From Pilasporangium apinafurcum (lineage: Eukaryota > Oomycota > Peronosporomycetes > Pythiales > Pythiaceae): a stretch of 64,000 nucleotides of DNA. The first letter of the stretch is position 1. Each line of letters opens with the position of its first letter. The translations under genes were made by a program, and so were the position numbers. Below the pieces are notes generated by a model. It had not been told where the DNA came from. It saw only the letters and a list, made by a program, of their open reading frames with translations, and did no database searches. This document shows positions 1 through 9,222 of this stretch, in pieces. The DNA lies in the NCBI GenBank assembly GCA_001600495.1, contig BCKE01000064.1, positions 53,385-117,384 on the forward strand, given 5' to 3'.

Positions 1-1540
1 TATCAGTATCGATCCCTTGGCCCTGCAGCAATTGCAGTGCGACATAAAAACACAACGTATAGTCTTCCAGGACCGTCAACTTTTCGTCGAAACTGTCGTT
101 GTTGCTGGTACTACTACTGATGGTTAAGAGTTTCCAGGAACACGCCATATAATGCGTAAAGAGTAGAATTGCTAAGATGATCCATCCGATACGCAGCAAG
201 TGGGAGTACCGAGAGTATACAAGCCATGCCCAGATGCTTCGATCGGAGCGACTATGGACGATCCAAACCAGGCGAAAGATGCGCAGGATGTGCACGATGC
301 GATGCATTCGGAGCACCCCATCGAGCAAGATGTATGTCGTGTAGTGCGAATAGTGAAAATGCGCGCCAGTTATTACATGAATTATCTCGATAGGAACCGC
401 TGAGATAATGTCTACTAGGAATCGCCCTTTAAGATATTCCCTCGCGATTTGCCGTCGGGACATAATGAGCACTCCACGTTTATTGATGAACGCGGTGTTG
501 AACGACAGCAGGATATTCGCTATAAAGATTAATTCTGTTGTGATGTCGAGTGACACAAACCAAGAGTGTCCACTGTTGTAAAATGCCGTTTCCACGGGGA
601 ATAATACGGCGTGGAGTACGAATGCGATCAATAAAACGACGCCGCGCACACGGCAGATCATGGAAAATGGGGAGATGGGTGTTGAAAGACGCAGTAAGAG
701 CCGCCGGTTCGCTCGCTGGAGTTTTCTTCGCCACGATACTATCGTCCAGTGAAGTGAGAACCGACCATGGCCCTGAGATTGACCACGACCCACTGCCTCG
801 TCATTCTTTGGAAAGGTGGGAATGGACGAACGAGAATATGATGGTTGGAAGAAACTGCCATGTTGTTCCGAGGAGATTGGATGAGATGAAGGCGCGCGTT
901 CAAGAGGTGATGCTGAGGATGTGATGTTACAGTTGCTGTTGGTATTGTTAGCAGACCGGTTTAGGGAATTGGTCTCCTCGATATCGTCTAGATGCATTGG
1001 ACTGACCGCCGACGAGCCGTGAAAACTTCCTGAGTGTGTGGACTGGAGCCGTCGAATCTGGAAGCGCTTCATCATTTGTTCATAATGTTGGGGACTTTGT
1101 GTATTGTTGCTGCTGTTATGAGACGCTGTGCTGGTAAACAGCCCCGTAGATGACAGAACCCCGGCCGAAGGTAAGGACACGCTCGATCGCTTGATCTGGC
1201 TGTCCAATGGTGGACTCACTGAAAGTCGATTAAAAGACGACAGTGCGCGCTTGATCTTTACGGGAGTATTATCGACTGCTTTGAACGCCTTCGCGACCGA
1301 TGCATCCACATTGGGGGAAGACTTGAAGTGCCTCATAGTGTAGGAATGACGGTGATTCAACCGCCGAGGCACTGAAATCGAGCTTTGTTCATTTCCTTCG
1401 ACAGCCTTTGCACTTGCACTCAAGCACTCCGCTAATGCTGCCCCGCCCTGTGGGATCATTAATCGCGATGTGATGTCGAGTGGACTCTGACGATGTGGAG
1501 AAGAGTTAGAGACATCACTGGGTGCATGCTGATCCGTCAT
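1..1540 (-). CDS. voltage/cyclic-nucleotide-type cation channel (5' part, runs off the left edge)
   Basis: An open frame of 513 codons starts at the ATG at 1540-1538 and is still open at base 1, so the C-terminal part is missing. The first ~285 residues are Ser/Asn-rich and low in complexity. After that come segments typical of the KCNH/HCN/CNG channel family: S1 (~297-318), S2 with a LSFNTAF motif (~333-350), an S3 region with FLVDIISAVPIE (~372-388), an Arg/His-bearing S4 with LRMHRIVHILRIFRLVW (~411-428), S5 (~450-470) and the beginning of the pore helix (YVALQLLQGQG, ~497-507). The FNTAF...DIISAVP signature is shared by EAG/HCN/plant Shaker-type channels. A cyclic-nucleotide-binding domain would be expected downstream, outside the window. 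Ion selectivity cannot be told because the filter is not included. No intron is needed in the visible part. Confidence 0.85.
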   Translation of the reverse strand, partial: MTDQHAPSDVSNSSPHRQSPLDITSRLMIPQGGAALAECLSASAKAVEGNEQSSISVPRRLNHRHSYTMRHFKSSPNVDASVAKAFKAVDNTPVKIKRALSSFNRLSVSPPLDSQIKRSSVSLPSAGVLSSTGLFTSTASHNSSNNTQSPQHYEQMMKRFQIRRLQSTHSGSFHGSSAVSPMHLDDIEETNSLNRSANNTNSNCNITSSASPLERAPSSHPISSEQHGSFFQPSYSRSSIPTFPKNDEAVGRGQSQGHGRFSLHWTIVSWRRKLQRANRRLLLRLSTPISPFSMICRVRGVVLLIAFVLHAVLFPVETAFYNSGHSWFVSLDITTELIFIANILLSFNTAFINKRGVLIMSRRQIAREYLKGRFLVDIISAVPIEIIHVITGAHFHYSHYTTYILLDGVLRMHRIVHILRIFRLVWIVHSRSDRSIWAWLVYSRYSHLLRIGWIILAILLFTHYMACSWKLLTISSSTSNNDSFDEKLTVLEDYTLCFYVALQLLQGQGIDTD

Positions 1541-1906
1541 GGCTCAGTTTTCTTCCGTGGTTGTCGAAGCTCCGTGTGAGTTCAACAAGTCAGACAGTCT
1601 CCGAGTTTTTTGTGTCTCGCGCTTGCAGCGCTTGAAGGTGCCACCCTCCGTTTTTCGGAGTGCTTCTTTGGCATTCTAATATATTCTTAATTTGCCCAAA
1701 ATGGAGATGAAAACTGCGTGTAGAAGACAGATTTACTGGATTATTCCAAGAATAGTCGAGCTGTAAAGTCATGCAACGTATACTGTGCTGCTCGCGTTAT
1801 CACCTAGTAGCTGTATAGCAGTAGATAAAAATAGAATTTGATAGACCAAAAGTAGGACAGTGTACCTTCTCTGGGTTTAAGCACCATTGGTGACACTTGC
1901 TTTTGC
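1541..1906. other. intergenic, no feature recognised
   Basis: Spacer between two same-strand genes. It should hold the channel promoter and the GPCR 3' UTR. No convincing coding sequence or RNA gene is seen. Confidence 0.5.
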
Positions 1907-4732
1907 TCATGAGGTTTCTTGTGTTGATTTGGCTAGAGCGCTCGAGGTTCCTTTTCCAGATGGATTGCCGAGCTGTGTCGTATCACTGTTGTCCTCCTGC
2001 TTGGGGATGACGCCCCGTGAAGCGTATTTTGAGGCCGATATTGAGTTTTTCGACGACGTGCTCGAGTTGCTGACGGCATGGAGACGAAGGACTTTTGGTA
2101 CGAGCATCAACGCCATCACAATTGTCGTGCACAAGAGCAACGAACCTGAGAGAAAGACGTAGAACGCTGAGGCGGCCATGTCGACGAGATAAGCGAGTGG
2201 GAGGATGACGATGCTGCCAATCAGCACCGTCACAGCTGAGGCGAAGATCCAAATCGATTCCTGGAAATCGGACGAGACGTTGCGGATCAAGAACGACATA
2301 TAGAGCCCCAAGAACAACACGATGGCCTTCCAAAAAATGAGCAATGCGCTAAAGATGAAGCTGTTGGACTTGCACTGAATGTGGTCGACTTGTCCACCGA
2401 ACGCCGTGCTCGGTACGAGTTCAACCCGCGGTAACGGGAAATCAATGGCGAACCATGCGACGATGATGACGAGATCAACCAAATAAAATACTGCGAGGAC
2501 CTTGAGCATCATCACGATTGACACCGTCACACGCTTCATGGCCGTTCGCATGAAGACACGATAGACACGCAGTGACTTGACAACTAGCGCTCCAAAGATA
2601 GTCGTAAACCCAAAAGACGCCAGAACAGGTCGTAAACCACAGAGTAAGTCGGAGGGTTTGCCAGCATACGCCAGCGCAGACCCACACTCGACTATACCAC
2701 CGACGATGATCAGCTCTAATAATTGATATTGCGAGCGTTTGATGATCGGTGCGTTACGGTTGATAAACACGAATAGCATCGCCAACACCATGATACCAAC
2801 CAAGATGGAGCAGAGGATGGAGATCGTGATGAAGATGGGTGACTCGAACGGCATGTATTCGCAATCGATCTGCACGCTTTTGGGCAATGACATGCCACCT
2901 TCTACAGTACATTCCAGCGATTTCGACGAGTTTGTTGGATCGGGGAGCAGCCAATAGTGATTGACTGTGCGTTTTGACGAGGCATCGCACTGTGTGATGT
3001 TGTACATTAAGAAATTGGGATCGCAGGTGGGTTTCTTGGTGATCCACGTTACCCACGTTGTCACACTTTTATACAACCATTCACAGGAACGGCTCGTGAC
3101 TAATGGGGCGGGGTAACTCGCCAGTCCACCGTCGCAGACATACGGCAGCGATTCATTCTCCGGATTTGGCACACCCCAAGAGAATATGATCGATCTTGCA
3201 TCGCTAGTGCTATCGTCACACCCCGTAATTTCGTATTGCACATGATCATCGAACGTACACAACGGCAGCCGTGCGAGCCAGGTCTTCCATTCTATATAAT
3301 GCGTTTTCACCCAGTCACAGGAAACACTGAACACCGGATCTGGGTCGTTTGTGTCATCGGAAGCATTAGTGTATTTTTTCAGCATTGAATCCATGTCCAA
3401 GTCTGTGAACGCAATCCTGGAGAGGAACGGGCCGATGGTATTTGAACCTGCTGTTACTTCGTTGATTAACCGTGTCGCTGAGTATTTCTTAAGACGAGAG
3501 AATGGCATGTCGACTTTCACGGGATTGTCGGTCTGTTCACCGTAGCCATTTTCACCAAACGTAGCGGTGTTGACTGATTCACCTTCGGCAGTGTATTGAG
3601 GCAAGAACAGACGGTCAAAGATCTCAGGGTGCTTGTACCAGAACAAATCAGGTTCGTAGTGGTAAAACAGCACGGGTTTGCCCTGTTCCTGCATGTACAC
3701 CGCGTACTCAAGCGCCTTGCCGTACCCAATGAAGCAGAAATACGCCGGAATGCCCAGGTTTGCAAACACAGCCTGAACCTGCCCAGGACTGTAATAATCG
3801 AACATCATGACGACCACAAGGCAGTCACTATTAGGGTTGTTATTTAATCTGTCCGTACACGCTTTAGTCCGAGAACAGGAATTTTGGCACCCGAAACTTC
3901 CATCTTTGCAGTACTTTGACCCCAGCACTGTCAAATCATAATACTGTGTATCAGCGAAAAAGTCAGCCGCTGAGACGGCCTCGATCAGCTCATCCATTCT
4001 TGTATAATCCTGCCAAAAATTTGCGTAATATGGACCTCCAGGATATTTGGTTGTGTTGAGTGCGTCATTGATGAAATCAGTAGTCGTGTAAATGCCAGAA
4101 CGACCGAAGTAACCAATTTCCCCCACTGGCGCAGCCTCGTCTGGAAATCTGTCCAGCAGATCTTGGATACCTGCGGGCCAGACCTCGAGATTGGCGTGTG
4201 TGGGCGTACAGGCACCGTCGCCATGGGATGACATTCGTTCTGAGCACTTGTTGTAGTCGGCGAGCGAATAGAACGAGACCTGATACCCGTAGATTTCGGA
4301 GGCAAGGATAGCAAACACGTCCGTTACAAGCGAGTGGGTTGCCCAGCCGTTGAGTTCCAGGATGAGTGTACCATTAATCTCACCCTGATCGAGTACCGTT
4401 CCGTCTTGGGCGACAGTCGCACCAGTCCCGTAGATCGTACCAGCAGCCGCGGAGGTGCATGATTGAGCGTAGACGCCAGGCGCAGTCATTCTTGGGTCCT
4501 CGACTCGGAACCGTGGCGTGCTTAGTGCTGCATGTAGAAACGGATGCACTAATCGCCCCTGATCGTCACGATCTTTGGATGAAATACCGAGCTCTTGTTC
4601 CATACTTTCAACCCAGGACTGTGTTAAGCACGTGCCGAAGAAGTGGTTTGGTGCATACGCCATCGCATCGACAGGTTGCCATAACGAAGAAAAGACGCAG
4701 GAGCCGATTGCCGCAAAAAGATAAGTTAGCAT
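1907..4732 (-). CDS. class C GPCR (GABA-B-like 7TM) with extracellular binding-protein-like domain
   Basis: A single-exon frame of 941 residues; the ATG at 4732 is chosen because it opens directly into a signal peptide (MLTYLFAAIGSCVFSSLW). The ectodomain resembles a periplasmic substrate-binding module (OpuAC-like): GTLILELNGWATHSLVTDVF, then Cys-containing loops. A membrane-proximal stalk (~470-620) consists of two tandem Cys-rich repeats of about 75 residues (CDWVKTHYIEWKTWL... and CEWLYKSVTTWVTWI...). Seven hydrophobic segments run from ~627 to ~890; the TM1-TM2 loop has NRNAPIIKRSQYQLLELI and TM3 has VKSLRVYRVFMR, as in GABA-B/class C receptors. A Ser/Thr-rich cytoplasmic tail follows. 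The likely role is plasma-membrane ligand sensing coupled to a G protein. The ligand is unknown; the OpuAC resemblance suggests a small osmolyte or amine, which is inference only. Confidence 0.8.
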   Translation of the reverse strand: MLTYLFAAIGSCVFSSLWQPVDAMAYAPNHFFGTCLTQSWVESMEQELGISSKDRDDQGRLVHPFLHAALSTPRFRVEDPRMTAPGVYAQSCTSAAAGTIYGTGATVAQDGTVLDQGEINGTLILELNGWATHSLVTDVFAILASEIYGYQVSFYSLADYNKCSERMSSHGDGACTPTHANLEVWPAGIQDLLDRFPDEAAPVGEIGYFGRSGIYTTTDFINDALNTTKYPGGPYYANFWQDYTRMDELIEAVSAADFFADTQYYDLTVLGSKYCKDGSFGCQNSCSRTKACTDRLNNNPNSDCLVVVMMFDYYSPGQVQAVFANLGIPAYFCFIGYGKALEYAVYMQEQGKPVLFYHYEPDLFWYKHPEIFDRLFLPQYTAEGESVNTATFGENGYGEQTDNPVKVDMPFSRLKKYSATRLINEVTAGSNTIGPFLSRIAFTDLDMDSMLKKYTNASDDTNDPDPVFSVSCDWVKTHYIEWKTWLARLPLCTFDDHVQYEITGCDDSTSDARSIIFSWGVPNPENESLPYVCDGGLASYPAPLVTSRSCEWLYKSVTTWVTWITKKPTCDPNFLMYNITQCDASSKRTVNHYWLLPDPTNSSKSLECTVEGGMSLPKSVQIDCEYMPFESPIFITISILCSILVGIMVLAMLFVFINRNAPIIKRSQYQLLELIIVGGIVECGSALAYAGKPSDLLCGLRPVLASFGFTTIFGALVVKSLRVYRVFMRTAMKRVTVSIVMMLKVLAVFYLVDLVIIVAWFAIDFPLPRVELVPSTAFGGQVDHIQCKSNSFIFSALLIFWKAIVLFLGLYMSFLIRNVSSDFQESIWIFASAVTVLIGSIVILPLAYLVDMAASAFYVFLSGSLLLCTTIVMALMLVPKVLRLHAVSNSSTSSKNSISASKYASRGVIPKQEDNSDTTQLGNPSGKGTSSALAKSTQETS

Positions 4733-5620
4733 GACGATATGGATTTCCACAATAGTATCTTCTTAACAGTGATGTGGTATCTGTGGAAATAGGGATGGCT
4801 ATGTGCACTTCCTTGATCTTGAATGTCGTCCAGCTTTGTTGGCGCACCGCACCGTTTGTTGTAAACTAGCTGGTGTTGCAAGCTGACGAAGTCACGGAGT
4901 GACGATCACAGGTAAAAATAACACAAGGTGTTGCTGATTTCATCTATGGAAGCCAATAATTGCATAAACAACCGTTGCAGATGGTGATTAGGACTTTCAA
5001 GAACGCACGAGTGCACAAGCTATTATACTATACGAGTGTGATAAAAAGCAATAACTGCTCATCGAGTGGCTATTTTAAGTACTTGAACTCGGATGAAACT
5101 TACGTTGGTCTGCTTCGTACAATCCACATGGTCGTATGGATGTTCCTGATCATGCATGTATTAGCAGCAACTTTCGTAAACTATTCTCGTTCATTTTTTT
5201 ATTCCAAAAGGCAACGGTCACAAAGTGCAAAAGCTTTCTTTACCAAACTGATGTTTTGTCTTGTAGCGATTGTTGTACCCAGTGATACTTGATTTGTTCA
5301 CTGATGCCCGCATTTCACAAACTTGAAGCTATTATTGGGAAATCAAACTTGATCCAAGCATGAAATAGCGGATGATACATCTCATGATGTAAAAGCGACG
5401 AACAGAATGCAATGACTAGCTATAGTCGTGGAAGAAACACCTTCCAAGCCGTTACACAGTGGTAGTTTGAGATCACGATTTCACAGCGCATGTTCCCTAG
5501 AAACATGTAATGGATCTCAAGGATTACACCGTTGAAGATTTACAATGTCCTAGAAAACCAATGTTCGAGCATCCCAGCTCAATGTAAATTATGGTTCTAT
5601 GCTGCCGACGCAAAAGCACT
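4733..5620. other. intergenic; upstream of GPCR, downstream of the Fanzor relic
   Basis: AT-rich with short spurious frames. No protein family is recognised. The part closest to 5620 lies just 3' of the Fanzor relic, where a guide RNA of a live Fanzor element would be encoded, but no structured RNA could be identified by eye. Confidence 0.4.
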
Positions 5621-5639
5621 GTGCGCTGGTGGTAGTCGT

Positions 5640-7062
5640 ATCTGGCAATTCGGATACTCTGGTCGCCCCCTTCCCTCCAGAGCCTGCCTTGTGAGGCGAG
5701 CTATGCTGATTGAAGAGTTGACATCTCGATTTCACAGCCTATGACACTGTTGGCACAGCAATAGACCGTGTACAAGTCGGAGTTGTCTGTCTTCGTCAGG
5801 ATTTTTGATGTTATGGTTCAAACTGACACGAAACTTCTCGCACTTGGCACCCTCGGCTTGGCAGTGAGAGCACTGACAACTGGTCTTGAACTCGCCCATG
5901 AGATACACTGAGTAGCCGCCTTTCCTCGACAGAGTCCTGAATTCCTTTCCCTTCGTGGGCTCCTTGAGCTTACGGCGTTTCTTCTTTTCCCAGGGTGGTC
6001 GTGTCCAGTGTGATGTGTCTCGGAATGACGCTGGTCCTCAGAGGGCAAAAGTTACGGATCTTCTTACCAGCCTGCTCAATCACTTCGGTCATCCTGAGGG
6101 TGCTGGGGGAGTAGTCCTGTGACTTGCACTGCAGGTCGTAATACAGCAGATCCTTCTCATACCTGGTCTTTGCAGGTAGCACTAGGCTCTTCTGCCGCCT
6201 CACCCACGAGTGGTAAGAGGGGTGCGACTGAAAAGGCTCTGAGCCGACGTTCAACAGGTCGTTCTTGAGCTACCGAAGAGTGACACATATCTTCCTGATC
6301 GCAGCCTCGCGCTCCCTTTTGGTTATCCTAGTAGCTCTGATGCGCTCTACCAGGTAGTATTTCTGCCACATCGTATTGACATATGGCTCTACATACTCGA
6401 TGAAGTGCTGCTTGATGTTGGTCTATAGAAGACGGTCACCGCTTGCACGGAAGCATAGTCGAGCACAGTGCTCAGGTGGGTGTAGGACAACGGTTCGTCT
6501 CCTATTGGCAACAGGGGCTCGAAGTGCTGCTTGTAGAACGCAGTCAATTTGTCCCGCAGGCTTTTGGCGGTGGCCGAAGACGGTCTACCTATAGCCTTCT
6601 GCTGACAAACCGTCTTGAACACCGTGTCTACCAGCTCGGCATTCATAACTGACGGTGTATCCTCGTGGTACATCAAGTAGAGCCTGAGGAACAGAAGCGA
6701 TCGAATAACGATGCGGCTGACCGTCGCTGCTGCCTGACTGATCACCGACTGCTTCTCCGAAGTCTTAAGGACGGAGGTAAGACTAGTCTTGATCGTTTTG
6801 TAGTACAACAGGTTGGGGTCGACGGGGAGCTTGTTCCCAAACTCCATCCAACTATAAGCTATGGAAGCCATGTTGTGCCTCTGCACTCGACCTGTCTGCT
6901 GATACCGTCAATCCACCGACTCAGAGACCTCCGAGAGCAATGCAAGGCTCTACAGGTCGCTTCACGTGAATGAGACACTTCCAGGAAGTGCTTGACAACA
7001 GCTAGCTTGTAGTCTTTGGCTTTGTGCTTTATGGCCTTGGTACTATATGACAATATAAGGGT
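5640..7062 (-). pseudogene. Fanzor (eukaryotic TnpB/OMEGA nuclease) pseudogene, relic 1
   Basis: Read on the minus strand, conserved blocks appear in order but in shifting frames. There is a transposase-like helix-turn-helix (KLAVVKHFLEVSHSREATCR, ~7020-6900), a block with LRDKLTAFYKQHFEPLL and LSYTHLSTVLDY (~6550-6440), then IKQHFIEYVEPYVNT (~6425), IPRHITLDTTTL (~6020), a zinc-ribbon half with CQCSHC (~5870) and CEKF, and finally VHGLLLCQQCHRL followed by NRDVNSS (~5760-5715). The last is the second zinc-ribbon Cys pair plus the RuvC-III Asp of TnpB/Fanzor nucleases. Damage: frame changes near 6880, 6430 and 5985, a TAG at 6272-6270, and a TGA at 5734-5732 where the family normally has Trp before NRD. 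The segment carrying the RuvC-I Asp and RuvC-II Glu seems deleted between IPRHITLDTTTL and the zinc ribbon. Such proteins are known from oomycetes and giant viruses. The copy is dead. Confidence 0.78.
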
Positions 7063-7143
7063 TAATACCAACAAGCAGGGGGCTGGCCTCCTGGGTGTTG
7101 TAAATCTTCAACGGTATAAAGAAAATACGTTTATGGAAACGAA

Positions 7144-8889
7144 TTAATTGCTAGGTGGTTGTGGTGACGGAGTACTTTTTTCTAACGCACGTGCTAATTC
7201 AGCGAGCGCACGCTTCATTGCTTCTCGTTCACTTGTGCGATAAGCTTTCAATTTCATATTGGTGATCGCGCGCATTTCTGATTCTTTACTGTCTGGTTCC
7301 AGTTCAATAAATGCTGCTTCCGGATAGAATGCACGGATTTCTTCTTCAACTTCTTGGACTTCTTTCTCGACCAGACGAGTCACATCTTCGGCATACCTAA
7401 CGGTTAAAAGTAATGATGATCAGATAAAAGCTCTCGTTGGGAAGCCAAAAGAATCTAAACAATTGAGGATGTACGTACCAGGCGAGAATCAGCGGTAAGT
7501 CATTCTCCAGATCTTTTGTCTCGAGGAAGACAGGCTTGTACCTGCCAAAAGCAAGCAGCGGTTGACATAAGATAACGAAAAACACGACTATCCCTCCAAT
7601 TGCAATCGATTCGTGTTGTACATTTGCAAGAGCTTTGCAGCCAAGTATGTGCCATCAAAATCCACCTCCGCCTGTGATTATAGAAAATAAAAATCCCATC
7701 ATTTAATCATTTCTGAAAGATAGTCCATTGAGACATAAGAACAAACCTTGTAGCTGAATGTTGAAGGTCCCACCCACTGGGACTGCACGGCATACACATT
7801 ATCAATCGATGGCCGTGCCAAGAGCAGCTCTCGGATTCCCTGTTCAATTTCCGGTTCGACTGACTGCCCCAGTAAAAATCGCTGATTCAAGCGAATGAGC
7901 GTCACAGCAACACCACCTAACAATACGCCAATCGAGACACTCGCGAGGCTATCCCAGAGTGGATTGCCCGTGACATGGCTTGCTCCGATACCACATGCAG
8001 CCATAACAACACCTGTGCACGCAGACATATCTTCCAACACTACCGCCATCATGAACGGGTCCTTGATCTGCTTTATGTACCGATACAACGACATGTCCTT
8101 GGGTTTCCTGCTCCATAGCTCTTTGATAGCGCGACGCAATACCCACCCGTCGATGAGGAACGAGCCGGCGAGTACTCCCCACACTTCCCAGGACAGGAAC
8201 AGCTCCTCTGGTGGATACAACAGACTCTGCACACCATGCGTGATAGTCACGCCGGCGCCGAGCCAGAAAATACCCAACGCTGAGATGAGCGACCAGAAAT
8301 ACGCCGCGCGACCGTATCCATACTGATGCCGCTTGTCTGGCGCACCTGCTGCCTGTCGAAGTCCTAGGACTAACACTGCCTGGTTCCCAGTGTCTACAAG
8401 CGAATGAATCGCCTCGGAAAGCATGGCGCTCGAACCGGTTTTCAGCCATGCGAGCGCTTTCAGTACCGTGATGGCCGTATTTCCAGCCATAGCGAGTAGT
8501 ACCACATCCTTCGAAGTCGATCGGAAACTCTTGCCGGGGAAATATACTTTGTTGATATCCGTGCGTGGCTTCGGCGGCGGGTATGTTGGGTCTACCGCTG
8601 CGGTGCGTAAAAGCGATGTGTCGATACTTGGACCGGTTGGATCATCATCATCAGCTTTATCACTGCCATCTTTGTCGGAAGATGCAATTGTACTAAATGA
8701 GTGTCCATTAGCGAAGATGAACGCAGAGTTTACACGACTGACCCGAAGCGGTTCTCGTATGCTTATACCAGTTTGTTTGTGAGCGAAAATGGGTGACGAG
8801 TACGCGTTGTCAGTACGCAAAAAACGACTGATCTGTGCGAGCGACCGCTTCGACGAGTGAAGCAGCCGCTGTGGAGGACGCACCCACAT
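7144..8889 (-). CDS. SLC30A9-like: SLC30A9/ZnT9-like mitochondrial cation (zinc) transporter
   Basis: Cation diffusion facilitator of the ZnT9 type. Four exons fit both GT-AG rules and reading frame: 8889-7747, 7671-7622, 7541-7479, 7396-7144, giving 502 residues. The ATG at 8889 opens a basic, Ser/Arg-rich presequence (MWVRPPQRLLHSSKRS), which suggests mitochondrial import. The CDF domain (~125-385) includes AGNTAITVLKALAWLKTGSS, HSLVDTGNQ in TM2, the YGYGRAAYFWSL loop, and VVLEDMSACTG in TM5. After splicing, the characteristic AEVDFDG motif continues into the C-terminal domain, which ends in a coiled, charged tail. Human ZnT9 exports zinc from mitochondria; the same role is inferred here. 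Divergent from the RINT1 homologue, with ~330 bp between the two starts. Introns are 75, 80 and 82 nt. Exon 2 and 3 borders were deduced by hand. Confidence 0.87.
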
Positions 8890-9222
8890 ACTCCACGATA
8901 TCAATCGACCGTCTCACAGAGCCCGTTAACGCAGAGATCAAGAAACAGTGAGCGTTCGATCGATGGCGAGTGGTGCAAGTGGTTGAATCTCGCACAAGCG
9001 GAGCAGATGAATGACGTGCTTGCTGCGTTTCACAACGACACCTACTGTGCGTTCCAGACTCAGACAAGATTTAGATGTAACACATATCTATACTCAGATA
9101 AAGCATCAGAATCAGATTTCCATTTTAGTATTAACATATTCCAATAAAATTATTTAGAAATGCATTTCTAAAATTTAGCAGTAGAGTACAGTATTGTTGT
9201 ATTCGATTTTGACGTATCCGCC
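8890..9222. promoter_or_regulatory. shared upstream region of the SLC30A9-like and RINT1-like genes
   Basis: A 333-bp spacer between divergent starts, so both promoters must lie here. The right half is AT-rich. No specific element was identified. Confidence 0.4.

Noticed and set aside
4960-5292. Open frame of 110 codons upstream of the GPCR
   Set aside because: No homology, no domain and a composition like the surrounding AT-rich spacer.
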